Assembly: GCA_002411345.1 (NCBI GenBank)
Contig: DHSL01000053.1
Location: forward strand, 36,592-100,591
DNA from: Bacteroidales bacterium UBA5287
Lineage (GTDB): Bacteria; Bacteroidota; Bacteroidia; Bacteroidales; Dysgonomonadaceae
DNA length: 64,000 nucleotides
Direction: 5' to 3'
In this document: positions 26,355-36,000 of the stretch, piece by piece
Layout: each line of letters opens with the position of its first letter
Numbering within the stretch: the first letter of the stretch is position 1
Program-made: the position numbers and the translations under genes
The notes under the pieces: model-generated
Told to the model about the DNA's origin: nothing
The model's input: the letters and a program-made list of their open reading frames with translations, nothing else
Databases searched by the model: none

Positions 26355-26810
26355 ATGGAATTAAACGAACATAATAAAAAGGAATGTCCTCCGATGCACA
26401 CTGCCGAACACATTCTAAATCAAACGATGACGAGAATGTTTGGTTGTCCACGTTCAAGAAATACGCATATAGAGCGAAAGAAAAGTAAGTGTGATTATCA
26501 GCTTTCTCAAAAGCCTACTGATGAGCAGGTTATGGCTATTGAAGAAAAGGTGAATGAAGTAATAAAATGTAATCTTCCTGTTAAAGTGGATTTTATGCAT
26601 CTTAAAGATGCTGCAAATTTAGTTGATTTATCAAAATTACCAGATGATGTTTCTGAAACATTACGAATTGTAAGGGTGGGAGAGTATGATATTTGTGCTT
26701 GCATTGGTGATCATGTGAATGAAACTTCTGAAATTGGTCAATTTAAAATAATTAGTCATGATTATGATGATGGACGCTGGAGAGTACGTTTTAAGTTAGT
26801 TGAAAATTAA
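26355..26810 (+). CDS. AlaX-like protein (alanyl-tRNA synthetase editing-domain relative)
   Basis: A 151-residue protein resembling the second additional domain of alanyl-tRNA synthetase. Zinc-ligand motifs are visible: HTAEHIL near the N-terminus and CACIGDHV near residue 115, followed by EIGQFKIIS. AlaX proteins hydrolyse mischarged Ser- or Gly-tRNA-Ala in trans. An upstream in-frame ATG at 26343 would add four residues (MIFI); I prefer 26355. It retains ligand-type His and Cys residues but is short, so substrate choice is open. mtgA follows 45 bases later. Confidence 0.8.
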   Translation: MELNEHNKKECPPMHTAEHILNQTMTRMFGCPRSRNTHIERKKSKCDYQLSQKPTDEQVMAIEEKVNEVIKCNLPVKVDFMHLKDAANLVDLSKLPDDVSETLRIVRVGEYDICACIGDHVNETSEIGQFKIISHDYDDGRWRVRFKLVEN

Positions 26811-26855
26811 TTACATCTTTACTTTTTTAGAATTAAACATGTCTTTTATACTTGC

Positions 26856-27530
26856 ATGAGAAAGTTGTTTCGTCTACTCCGTAATTTGATAATCTGGTTT
26901 TTTATTCTGTCTATCAGTGGTGTAATACTCTTTAAATTTGTTCCTGTATATTTTACTCCGTTGATGGGAATCAGATTGGTACAGCAAATATCTAACAATG
27001 AAAAGCCCAAACTTCATCATAAATGGGTTTCAATTGAATCAATTTCTAATAATATGAAACGTGCTGTAATTGCATCAGAAGATCAGCGTTTTTTTGATCA
27101 TAATGGTTTTGATAAAGTTGAAATAAAAAAGGCCATTAAAGAGAATAAATCTCGTAAAAAGGCAAGAGGAGCAAGTACAATTAGTCAACAAACAGCAAAA
27201 AATGTTTTTTTGTGGCCAAAATCGTCATGGCTCAGAAAAGCTTTAGAGACATATTTCACCGTACTTATTGAATTCTTTTGGTCAAAAGAGCGTATACTTG
27301 AAGTCTATCTGAATTCTATGGAAACGGGTAATGGCATTTATGGAGCCGAATCTGTTGCGAAAATTAATTTTAGTTCAACAGCAGCTGAGCTGACTTCTAA
27401 ACAGTCAGCTCTTATTGCTGCCACCTTGCCTAATCCGTTGGTTTACAGTTCGCAAAATCCATCATCCTATATGAGAAAACGTCAATCACAGATTTTACGT
27501 CAAATGAACAATATCGTTTTACCTAAGTAA
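26856..27530 (+). CDS. mtgA: monofunctional peptidoglycan glycosyltransferase
   Basis: A 224-residue GT51 enzyme anchored by one N-terminal membrane segment (about residues 9-31). Family motifs in order: VIASEDQRFFDHNGFD (catalytic Glu), RGASTISQQTAKNVFLW, RKALETYFTVLIEFFWSKERILEVYLN and GIYGAESVAKINF, then AALIAATLPNP-type LIAATLPNPLVY. It polymerises lipid II into glycan strands in the periplasm, without a transpeptidase domain. Length fits MtgA. It ends the plus-strand run; the next genes are convergent. Confidence 0.95.
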   Translation: MRKLFRLLRNLIIWFFILSISGVILFKFVPVYFTPLMGIRLVQQISNNEKPKLHHKWVSIESISNNMKRAVIASEDQRFFDHNGFDKVEIKKAIKENKSRKKARGASTISQQTAKNVFLWPKSSWLRKALETYFTVLIEFFWSKERILEVYLNSMETGNGIYGAESVAKINFSSTAAELTSKQSALIAATLPNPLVYSSQNPSSYMRKRQSQILRQMNNIVLPK

Positions 27531-27563
27531 TCAGATATTTGAATAATAACGAAATCGTAATAA

Positions 27564-28949
27564 TTAATTTTTCATTTTAGGTTTAAACATATCATTAGCA
27601 GTGATTCCACATTCTTTTTTCATTTGAATACAATATTCAAGTTTGCCAATGTTTTTATCTGTGTTATTAGTTCCAAACGTAAATTTTAATCCAGCCTCTT
27701 TAGCTTTTTCAATAAAAGCTTTGTGTGGTATTTTATAGCGATTATTGATTTCCAGCGCAATATTCTTTGTTTTCAATGCATAAATGACTTTGTCCATACG
27801 CTCATTTGTCCATAGTTCATCATATTTATCACTCAAAGCATCAGGGAGAAAAGTTGAATTCACATATACATCTATTGGTTCATTTGTTACATCAATTATC
27901 TTTTGTACAATTAAGTCTATATATTGTTGTTCATTTTCTATCCAGACCTCTTCCGGTATCCACAAGCGTGTGCGACGCCCTTTTGAATCTGTAAAAGTCA
28001 TTGCATCTGTAAAAACGTAATCAAATTTATCACGAACTTCTTTTGAAAAGGTAGTCGGCCATTCTCGTCCTTCACCTTGCATACCTTGAATAAAAGGTTG
28101 TCCTTTCATACTATCAAGATAATGTATTACTTGTTGGTCGTTTGTTATTGGAAATCCTATTCCACAATTTGGTGCTAATGCATAATTAATTCCAAAATTG
28201 CGACTTTGTTCTGCTGCAATTTCACCTGTTATTCCTCCTTTAAGATGAATATGATAATCAAGAACTGGAAAGTTATCTTGATGAAGTTTAATTATTTCAT
28301 CGGATGTTTCATCTATTGCTTTTGATTGTTGTTCATTTATATCAATATCAGAAACATTAATTGGTGAAATATCAATATGTTTAAACTCTATGTCTCCATC
28401 GCCTGTGTTTTTAATAAAAATACTTCCTTTAGAAAGTAATTGGTCGGCATTTTCTGAAGTACGATATGGATTTATTGGTTCAATATATTCAACAACAGTT
28501 TTATCATCTATTTTGACAACAATTTTTTTTCCTTCCACTCTAATAGTCATATCAAACCACACATTAGTTTCAACTAATGATTTAGTCAGATTTCTAATTC
28601 CCAATAAACTACCAGTTTTTGTCCACCATTGTAGGTTTTCTATATCATTGTTAAGTGCCACTTTGTAACCGTTATTTCCATTTTTGTCTGTATGGAATGC
28701 GATATAACCTTTACCATTGTCAACAGTCCTTGCAGTAAGTTTAAGTTCAAAATCCTTATAATTTCCATTCTTTAATAACATTGAAGCTTCGTTTCCAAGG
28801 TTAAAGGTTTGATTTTCAATTGTTACATCACCATTGGTTTTCCAGTGATCAATATTATCTCCATCGAAAAGAGTTTGTGACGATTTATTAACGTTACATG
28901 CACTCAAAGCAAATATAATAACATACACATAATAATAGATTCTTTTCAT
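27564..28949 (-). CDS. lipoprotein with DUF1080 (LamG-like) and PHP-like domains
   Basis: A 461-residue lipoprotein (lipobox FALSAC, Cys18). Residues about 25-195 are a DUF1080/3-keto-disaccharide-hydrolase-type beta-sandwich (TLFDGDNIDHWKTNGDVTIE, WFDMTIRVEGKKIVVKIDD). Residues about 225-455 resemble a PHP metal-dependent phosphoesterase: it opens with VLDYHIHLKGG, and LEINNRYKIPHKAF and FTFGTNNTDKNIG follow. The last motif lacks the His usual in PHP enzymes (GSDAH type), so activity is uncertain. It is the last gene of a tight six-gene minus-strand run and starts 10 bases after ogt. Confidence 0.75.
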   Translation of the reverse strand: MKRIYYYVYVIIFALSACNVNKSSQTLFDGDNIDHWKTNGDVTIENQTFNLGNEASMLLKNGNYKDFELKLTARTVDNGKGYIAFHTDKNGNNGYKVALNNDIENLQWWTKTGSLLGIRNLTKSLVETNVWFDMTIRVEGKKIVVKIDDKTVVEYIEPINPYRTSENADQLLSKGSIFIKNTGDGDIEFKHIDISPINVSDIDINEQQSKAIDETSDEIIKLHQDNFPVLDYHIHLKGGITGEIAAEQSRNFGINYALAPNCGIGFPITNDQQVIHYLDSMKGQPFIQGMQGEGREWPTTFSKEVRDKFDYVFTDAMTFTDSKGRRTRLWIPEEVWIENEQQYIDLIVQKIIDVTNEPIDVYVNSTFLPDALSDKYDELWTNERMDKVIYALKTKNIALEINNRYKIPHKAFIEKAKEAGLKFTFGTNNTDKNIGKLEYCIQMKKECGITANDMFKPKMKN

Positions 28950-28959
28950 AACATTTAAA

Positions 28960-29541
28960 TTATTTATTTAATTCAAGATTTAATATTTGATCTTTTATAT
29001 CCAATCCCCATCTGTATCCACCAAGAGAACCATCAGTACGGATGACACGATGACAAGGAATAAAGTAAGATACAGGGTTGTTTCCAACAGCATTTCCCAC
29101 TGCTCTATCAGCTTTTGAGTTATTAATATATTCAGCAATTAAATGATAAGAAGTCAGTTTTCCCTGAGGAATTTTAAGTAAAGTGTTCCACACTTTCAAC
29201 TGAAATTCAGTACCCTTTATATGTAAATAAATAGGTTGGTTATATTCATTTAAGTTATCAAGAGCATTCAGAGCAGAGAATTGAATCGAGTCTGAACCAT
29301 TTTGTATGATTGCGAAAGGATATTGCTTTTTTAGATCATAAAGCATTTGATCCTTTTCTCCAAAAGCAAGGAAACAAACTCCTTTCTCAGTAGTACCAAT
29401 AATTGTTTGTCCAAAACGTGAAATATATAAGGAATAATTAATTATAAGATTTCTTTTTTCATTTGGTGTTATCGGAATTATAATAACTGAAGTTAGTAGT
29501 TCATCAATCGGAGAAATAGTATAATGAAGTAGTGCGTTCAT
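28960..29541 (-). CDS. ogt: methylated-DNA-protein-cysteine methyltransferase
   Basis: A 193-residue suicide DNA-repair protein that takes the methyl group from O6-methylguanine. The active-site motif IPCHRVI (Cys near 163) is intact, preceded by GRAVGNAVGNNP-type DRAVGNAVGNNPVSYF and followed by GSLGGYRWGLDIK. The C-terminal helix-turn-helix recognition region (IPQGKLTSYHLIAEYI) is present. The N-terminal about 100 residues are an Ogt/Ada-type ribonuclease-like domain. There is no AraC domain, so this is not full Ada. Gap of 14 bases to apbE upstream. Confidence 0.92.
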   Translation of the reverse strand: MNALLHYTISPIDELLTSVIIIPITPNEKRNLIINYSLYISRFGQTIIGTTEKGVCFLAFGEKDQMLYDLKKQYPFAIIQNGSDSIQFSALNALDNLNEYNQPIYLHIKGTEFQLKVWNTLLKIPQGKLTSYHLIAEYINNSKADRAVGNAVGNNPVSYFIPCHRVIRTDGSLGGYRWGLDIKDQILNLELNK

Positions 29542-29555
29542 TTTATTTCATTTGG

Positions 29556-30590
29556 TTATTTTGTGAAAAATTGTTCAAAACCTTTAGAATAAGTGATTCC
29601 CATTGTTTGATCTGGTTTCGTATAAATGAAAAAGTACTCAAGTCCAGGTTCTTTTTGTGCAATTTCTTTTGATTTTTCTGAACCTGAAGCCATGAAAGCT
29701 GTTGCGTACGCATCTGCCGTCATGCAATCATTTGCAATCACTGTTGCACTAAGCATGTCGTTTTGAGTAGGATATCCTGTTTGAGGATCAATGGTGTGTG
29801 CATATTTTTTCCCATCTTTAATATAGTAATTTCTATAATTTCCTGATGTTGCAAGACTTTTATTACAAAGCGACAGAATTACTTGAAGTTCGCGTTTTGC
29901 GGCCGAATTATCCTCAACCGGTTTGTCAATACCAATATGCCAACATTCTCCTTTATCATTTACTCCCTTAGTCACTATTTCTCCACCAATTTCAATCATA
30001 TAGTTTTCTATTCCATATGAATCCAGAAAATATGCTACCAAGTCGCATGAATACCCTTTTGAAATTGCAGAAGTGTTAAGTTGAATTCGTGGGTCTGTTT
30101 TTTCAATTTTATTTCCTGAAAGGACTATTTTGTTGTATCCAACGAATTCCATCAAACTGTCGATCGTCTGTTTCGTAATATTTTCCATATTACTGAATCC
30201 AAATCCCCAAGCATTAATTAATGGAGAAGCAGTAATATCAAATTTACCATCTGATTTTCTTGATACATCCATTGATTTATTGAACACTTTTATGAACATA
30301 GAATCCACTTGTGTCAATTCATTTCTGTTCACTTTTGAAATGATTGATTTTTGATTAAAGGGATTCAATGACATATCAAAACGATTAAGTACTTCAAGAA
30401 TTTCAAATTGTAGAGATTCTTTATAATAATACTTTATGTGATAAGTTGTATGAAATATTTCTCCTTGTTCAGCAATGTAGGTATAATTAGATGTATTGTT
30501 TGATTTATTCTTATCTCTATTATCGCATGAAATCAGATTAAGAATAATGAATAAAAAAGTAATTATTAAATATATATATCCTTTTTTCAT
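29556..30590 (-). CDS. apbE: FAD:protein FMN transferase
   Basis: A 344-residue lipoprotein (MKKGYIYLIITFLFIILNLISC) of the ApbE family. ApbE covalently attaches FMN to Thr in exported flavoproteins such as NqrB/C and RnfG. Motifs: ITASPLINAWGFG, IQLNTSAISKGYSCDLVA, the EIGGEIVTKG segment and the Mg-binding TADAYATAFMASG. An upstream Met would extend it by seven residues and overlap the nitroreductase stop; I chose the Met that begins the signal peptide. It is one of six closely packed minus-strand genes. No Nqr/Rnf genes are in view. Confidence 0.93.
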   Translation of the reverse strand: MKKGYIYLIITFLFIILNLISCDNRDKNKSNNTSNYTYIAEQGEIFHTTYHIKYYYKESLQFEILEVLNRFDMSLNPFNQKSIISKVNRNELTQVDSMFIKVFNKSMDVSRKSDGKFDITASPLINAWGFGFSNMENITKQTIDSLMEFVGYNKIVLSGNKIEKTDPRIQLNTSAISKGYSCDLVAYFLDSYGIENYMIEIGGEIVTKGVNDKGECWHIGIDKPVEDNSAAKRELQVILSLCNKSLATSGNYRNYYIKDGKKYAHTIDPQTGYPTQNDMLSATVIANDCMTADAYATAFMASGSEKSKEIAQKEPGLEYFFIYTKPDQTMGITYSKGFEQFFTK

Positions 30591-30601
30591 ATTATTGAAT
30601 C

Positions 30602-31120
30602 TTATATCCATTCGACTATTTCATTAAGATCTTTTCTGTTTTTATTCCTAGGATCTGGTTCATAATCATCTTCATAATATCCTATTGGAAGTAATACAAT
30701 TGGTTCTATGTATTCTGGTAAATGAAGAGCATCTCTGATTATTTGAGTATTAAAGTTGCATACCCAACAAGTTCCCAATCCTAAATCTGTTGATTTCAAC
30801 ACTATGTGTTCAACAGCTATAGCAATATCAATTTCACAATGATCTTTATTATCACTTAATCTTTTCCATGATTGAGAATGATCTCCACAGGCTACAATAT
30901 ATATTTGTGCTTTTGTGAACCATTCCCGATTATAACTCTCACAAATTGAAGCTTTTACTTTGTCTGAAGTGCAGATGTAAAATTTCCAAGGTTGTTTATT
31001 TACTGCTGATGGAGCTAATCGTGCACTTTCAATAATAGATTCGATAGTTTCTTTATCTATCTTTTGGTCAGTATATTTTCTAACTGATTTTCTTTTGTTA
31101 ATTACCTCATTAAATTCCAT
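30602..31120 (-). CDS. nitroreductase-family oxidoreductase
   Basis: A 172-residue FMN-dependent nitroreductase-like protein. The FMN-binding start RKSVRKYTDQKID is typical, with SARLAPSAVNKQPWKFYI shortly after, AIAVEHIVLKSTDLGLGTCWVCNF in the middle, and a C-terminal PIVLLPIGYYEDDYEPDPRN. It is a short form; the physiological substrate is unknown. It lies 18 bases downstream of the glycosyltransferase and just before apbE, so cotranscription is likely. Confidence 0.88.
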   Translation of the reverse strand: MEFNEVINKRKSVRKYTDQKIDKETIESIIESARLAPSAVNKQPWKFYICTSDKVKASICESYNREWFTKAQIYIVACGDHSQSWKRLSDNKDHCEIDIAIAVEHIVLKSTDLGLGTCWVCNFNTQIIRDALHLPEYIEPIVLLPIGYYEDDYEPDPRNKNRKDLNEIVEWI

Positions 31121-31138
31121 AGCTTAGTTATTTAATAA

Positions 31139-32089
31139 TTATAACTCTTCTTCGATCCTGTATACGTTTCTTTCGGGAGAATTACGAGTAACGAGTTCTC
31201 CAAGAAAGCCTGCGAGAAAAAGTAATACTCCTAAAATCATAAGAGTAAGCGACAAATAGAAATAAGGTGATTCAGTAACAAGTCGATATGGCATCCCATG
31301 ATACATATCGTATAATTTGACAGCACCAACAATTATAACAGCAATAAAACCAAGAAAAAACATGATACTTCCCCACAATCCAAAAATGTGCATTGGTTTT
31401 TTCCCGAATCTATTTAGAAACCACAAAGTCAATAAATCAAGGTACCCATTAACGAAACGGTCAAGACCGAACTTGCTTTTTCCATATTTGCGTGGACTAT
31501 GAATCACTACTTTTTCGCCAATATTTGTATATCCTGCATCTTTTGCAATAATTGGAATGTAGCGATGCATATCATTATAAATCTCAATGTTCTTTGCAAC
31601 TTCATTACGATATGCTTTTAGACCACAGTTGAAATCGTGTAGTTTTATTCCTGAAACCCTTCGTGCTGTATAATTGAAGAACTTTGACGGTAAGTTTTTT
31701 GTCAATTTTGAATCATATCTTTTTTTCTTCCAACCTGAAACAAGATCATATCCATCTTCTTTTATCATTCTATATAATTCAGGTATTTCATCCGGACTGT
31801 CTTGTAAGTCTGCATCCATAGTAATAATTACATCACCTTGAACCTTTTGAAAGGCACAATATAATGCTGGTGATTTACCATAGTTGTGTCTAAATTTAAT
31901 ACCCTTCACAGAACTCTCAACTTTCTGCAAATTCTTAATATAATTCCATGAACCATCTGAACTCCCATCATCTACGAAAATGACTTCATACGAAAATTTG
32001 TGTTCTATCATAACACGTTTTATCCATTCGTAAAGTTCCGGAATTGATTCTTCTTCATTAAAAAGGGGAATAACAACTGAAATATCCAT
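31139..32089 (-). CDS. family 2 glycosyltransferase (polyprenyl-phosphate sugar transferase type)
   Basis: A 316-residue DPM1/GtrB-like enzyme. The GT2 domain (about 1-220) has VVIPLFNEEESIPELYEW, VDDGSSDGSW and ITMDADLQDSPDEIPELY, the Asp-rich nucleotide-sugar site. Two C-terminal membrane segments (about 230-250 and 268-292) anchor it to the inner membrane. Such enzymes transfer a sugar from a nucleotide sugar to a polyprenyl phosphate. Sugar and acceptor are not determined. It lies between DUF4199 (19-base gap) and the nitroreductase. Confidence 0.88.
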   Translation of the reverse strand: MDISVVIPLFNEEESIPELYEWIKRVMIEHKFSYEVIFVDDGSSDGSWNYIKNLQKVESSVKGIKFRHNYGKSPALYCAFQKVQGDVIITMDADLQDSPDEIPELYRMIKEDGYDLVSGWKKKRYDSKLTKNLPSKFFNYTARRVSGIKLHDFNCGLKAYRNEVAKNIEIYNDMHRYIPIIAKDAGYTNIGEKVVIHSPRKYGKSKFGLDRFVNGYLDLLTLWFLNRFGKKPMHIFGLWGSIMFFLGFIAVIIVGAVKLYDMYHGMPYRLVTESPYFYLSLTLMILGVLLFLAGFLGELVTRNSPERNVYRIEEEL

Positions 32090-32108
32090 AGTTATTTATT
32101 AAATGAAA

Positions 32109-32627
32109 TTATGCTTTATGTTGTTTGGATTTATAGTTTATTACTATTGGAGAAACTGCTAACCCTAAGATTAGTCCGATAAAAACATTGGTCAATAATG
32201 AGTTGAATGTATAATATACAGGTGATGGAAAAGGTTGATTTTCTGCCTCGGTAAAAATTGAATTCATCCCAAGTTCTTTTAATATATTTAATGCATTCTC
32301 GTATAATTCAGGAATAAATGCAGTATCAATCCAGTTTGTATGAATAAATATAACTATTGCCTCAAAAATAGCTGCAAAGAAAAATAAGAGTATTGAAAAA
32401 CTAACGCAATGCCAATAACCAATAGGTGTATTTATTTTTGATTTATATTTTATCAGAAAATAAACGAGTAAAATGATTGTACCAATACTTAATAGTGAAT
32501 TCACATTCATAAGAATAGGTATTTCCTTTGCTCCTATTATGAAAAGGTACTTGAGAATCCAGAACAGCCCAAGGAATATTCCATAGCGCATAGCAAAATA
32601 AAGTAAATGGCTTTTGTCTTCCTGCAT
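32109..32627 (-). CDS. DUF4199 integral membrane protein
   Basis: A 172-residue protein with four predicted membrane segments (GIFLGLFWILKYLFIIG; SLLSIGTIILLVYFLI; SFSILLFFFAAIFEAIVIFI; NVFIGLILGLAVSPIVI), the pattern of DUF4199, which is common and uncharacterised in Bacteroidota. The longest frame begins 11 codons earlier (MITFVLINKNN), but the start MQEDKSH is more typical and lies after the -7 element at 32648. It is the first gene of the minus-strand run with GT2, and DUF4199/GT2 adjacency is common in the phylum as I recall. Confidence 0.8.
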   Translation of the reverse strand: MQEDKSHLLYFAMRYGIFLGLFWILKYLFIIGAKEIPILMNVNSLLSIGTIILLVYFLIKYKSKINTPIGYWHCVSFSILLFFFAAIFEAIVIFIHTNWIDTAFIPELYENALNILKELGMNSIFTEAENQPFPSPVYYTFNSLLTNVFIGLILGLAVSPIVINYKSKQHKA

Positions 32628-32647
32628 ATTGTTTTTATTTATCAATA

Positions 32648-32655
32648 CAAATGTA
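32648..32655 (-). promoter_or_regulatory. -7 element for the DUF4199-GT2 run
   Basis: The minus strand reads TACATTTG, 20 bases before the chosen start. No clear -33 TTG at the right distance. Confidence 0.4.
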
Positions 32656-32699
32656 ATCAAAAACGATGAATGTTTGTATTAGGGAGAGTATTTGTTCTT

Positions 32700-32810
32700 T
32701 TACTTAATATAGAAAAAATATAATAATGCAATAATCATTACTCCGATTACTAATCCCATTATCAACCCTTTAACAAACCATTTTTTAAAGTCATTTTTAG
32801 TGAAAGACAT
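32700..32810 (-). CDS. possible 36-residue membrane peptide
   Basis: An ATG-initiated minus-strand ORF encodes MSFTKNDFKKWFVKG followed by a single hydrophobic segment (LIMGLVIGVMIIALLYFFY) and a terminal IK. The basic N-terminus plus one helix is the shape of a genuine small membrane protein. It lies between tRNA-Gln and the DUF4199 gene, in the same direction as both. No homologue is known to me. Confidence 0.45.
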   Translation of the reverse strand: MSFTKNDFKKWFVKGLIMGLVIGVMIIALLYFFYIK

Positions 32811-32839
32811 AATATTTGAAGTTTGAAATTATAAAAATA

Positions 32840-32876
32840 AAAGCAGTCGATTATTGTGTAACCGACTGCTTTTTTT
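32840..32876. terminator. terminator of tRNA-Gln
   Basis: Arms AAAGCAGTCG (32840-32849) and CGACTGCTTT (32863-32872). On the minus strand, a T-rich tract follows, just past the tRNA 3' end; the plus side also has a T-run. Confidence 0.8.
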
Positions 32877-32882
32877 AAATAG

Positions 32883-32953
32883 TTGTCCTGCCTGGACTCG
32901 AACCAAGACAAACAGGCCCAGAATCTGTTGTGCTACCATTACACCACAGGACA
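32883..32953 (-). tRNA. tRNA-Gln (CTG anticodon)
   Basis: Read on the minus strand: acceptor TGTCCTG pairs with CAGGACA, D-arm GTGTAATGGTAGCAC, anticodon loop TTCTGGG with anticodon CTG, T-arm GGTTCGAGTCC within an intact stem, discriminator A, no encoded CCA. The base pair closing the anticodon loop is an A-C mismatch; otherwise the cloverleaf is complete at 71 nt. Confidence 0.93.
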
Positions 32954-33017
32954 ATTTTGACTGCAAAAATATAAAAAAATTACTTAAATAAGAAATTTAA
33001 AGTGATAATTTCTACTT

Positions 33018-36000
33018 CTAATTTAAAATATAGGTTCTATCTTTTAGAAACTGAAGTAGCGAATTGTAAATTGGATGTTTGCTTATTAATCGGATATTTC
33101 CCACAAGATAAAGCTGTTGACGAGCTCTAGTAAGTGCAACATTAAGTTTTCGATCTACTTTTCCATCATGACTCAAGTTAGATAAAAAATCCAATTGGTA
33201 TGGTTTATTTATACAAAATGACAAGAGAATGATATCACGTTGACTACCTTGAAATCGTTCGACAGTATCAATCATGATGTTCTCTGCATTTGGTATATCC
33301 GCTTGAATCAATTTATGTCGAATCATTGCTATTTGATTCCTATAAGGTGCGATAATTCCTAATATATTTGCATTCAGCTCTTTATTGTTTATTTTGTAGA
33401 TATCACGAATAGCATTTATTAAATTAACTATAGTTTCAGCTTCAAATTCGTTTGTTTTATCCGAAAATGAATTAGCTGTTGTATTTTCAGTCGAAAAAAA
33501 AGCGATCCTTTCTTTTGCAACAGTTTGGTGAAAAATATCATTTAAAGAATCAGACTTAAGATTCCATGAATCATGCTGCCATTCATTTGCAGGGAAAAGT
33601 TGTCCCGAATAAAAATATTTAGATGGGAATGCAGAAATATCCGTATGCATACGTCCTTGCACAGTCAAAGATGAATAAGATTGAGTCCAGTTTTGTTCAA
33701 TACATGAGCGCAGCAATCTTTCAAAAAAGGAATCTTTGCAATCAGTTATGCCAATATTTATAAGCTCCGGCTCTGTGATTTTTGAGCATATTTGTTTCTG
33801 TAAAACAATTGTAGAAAGCTGATTGTGGTCACCAATCAAGATAAATTTATCAAATTTAGGTAATAGACCAATAATCTGAGGTTCAAGTATTTGAGATGCT
33901 TCGTCTATGATGGCTATCTGAAAATGTTTTAATTGAAACAGATCCATTCTGCTAGCAATTGATGCAAGTGTTGAAACAAAAATGCGAGTCTGTTCGATTT
34001 CTAATCTGATAGACTTTCTATCTTCCGCTTTTTGTGAAATATTTTGCAGTAATCTATGTCGGTATTTATCCGAACAAGAAAGATTAGATCCTATTCTAAT
34101 AAATTTATCACATTGTTCATCAGTATGACCAAAAGCCACATTAACGGCATCGCATAGCTCATCAACTGCTCGATTAGTATAAGCCAATACTAATATATTT
34201 ACATCCTCTTTTGCATAATATTCTTCAATCAATCTTCGTGCAAAAATGGATGTCTTTCCAGTACCTGGAGGGCCCACAATCAGGAAATAGTCTTTTGCAG
34301 CGATTGCTTTTTGAATCAGATTTTCGGGATACACATCTTTGAATTGTATATTTTCAGACATTGGAGCTTGTAATCCCAGTAAAAGATTTCGCTTTTGCTT
34401 TGGTGCTTTTAAGAATTCAAAGAGACTTTTATACATGTTATTATAAGATGTATCAAGTCTATCATGTTCAATAGCCCATAATGGGTTTGACTTAAAGAAC
34501 GACATATTCTTTTGCTTGTGTCTGAAATTAACTTCTACTATTTCTGCATCAATATGTGCAACGTTACCTTTTAGGATTTGATTATTCAAGACCGTTTCAT
34601 TTGGATCTTTTCGAGGATATACAATACAAATATCCCCATTGCGAAAATTAGCAAGGTCATTATTATTTTTATTTCTTTTGAATATTATAGTCATCCCATT
34701 TTCGAAGTTATTGATAGAATAAATACTCAAATCAAATATAACGTCCAATGCCTCATCTCTTTCATTAAAGTTGCTGTTCCACAATGAAGCCATGCCAGTA
34801 GGAGACTCATAATTTGTGTCGCCAATCTTTTGCAAGTAAATTTCTCTGGAAATAAATCTTATAAAGCGGTAGAAATAAGATAGTTCAACAGTATAACAAT
34901 TTATCAAAGATTCTTTCAAACTGATAATTTTACTTGTAAAAAAGTTGGGTTGTGAAGGATTTAATGATTGAAATAGCAATCCAAACATTTGTTCAACCGA
35001 TTCATTTGTTCCATTAACCAGTGTGTGTTCATTTGCTATGATTTGGTTTCGGATGTCCAAGATTTGTTTATCCAGATGTTGATAAGCAGCCGCAAATCGT
35101 AGGTTTTCACCTGGATTTTGAGCTGATGAATATAGGATTGCTGCTTTTATTTTTCTACTGTCCTGATCAAATACACTTTCAATCATTAATCTATAAATTG
35201 AAGTTTGAACCTCATGATTAATAGATATTTTGTTTTTGTTATATTTGGGATAGGGAAGACCCCCTGATTTAAGTTCAATGATTTTGAAACTATTTTGATG
35301 ATTTGGTAGTTGAAGAAGATCTAATCTCCCTTGAAAGCCAAACTTTTCACTAAAAAAAGATGGTTCCAAGGTGCAATTATTTAACTGTATTCCACATTCA
35401 GGAAAATCATGTTTAATGACTCGTTTTATATTTTGAAATTGCAATGAAGCATTAGCAATAAAAGCTCTAAATTCATGTTCATTACGAATATCTTCACATG
35501 TAGTGTATTCGATTGGAGTTTCTTTGAATGAGTTGAAAAAAACCTCTTTAAACTGAATATTATCAATGTTTTCGGCAAAGATTAGTACATCGAGAAAATA
35601 ATTAGCAAGATTTCCCAAAAGAATTGATTTACGGTTTTCTTTTGCGTCGAACTTATTTTTAAAATATAGGAGAGGAGAAATGCAGAAATTATGAAAACAT
35701 TCAGCTAGTTGTGAAGCATCAATCAAGTAATCAGGTTCTAATATGAAATATTTAGGAATTAAATGTCCATCATTGTCAGCAATACAATCTATAAGGTTAA
35801 GTTGAGCACCTTTCCAAAAACGTGAGGCTGACACATTAAAATCATCATTTATAGGATTCACGTTATATTTGACTGTAATTACCTTTTCAGGTAAAGATTC
35901 AACCGCACATTTTAGCAGATTATTATCATAGTCAATGGAAAGAATAATAACTCTAAGTTTATCATATTGTAACGTTGACAGTTTTTCCGGAGTATATGTT

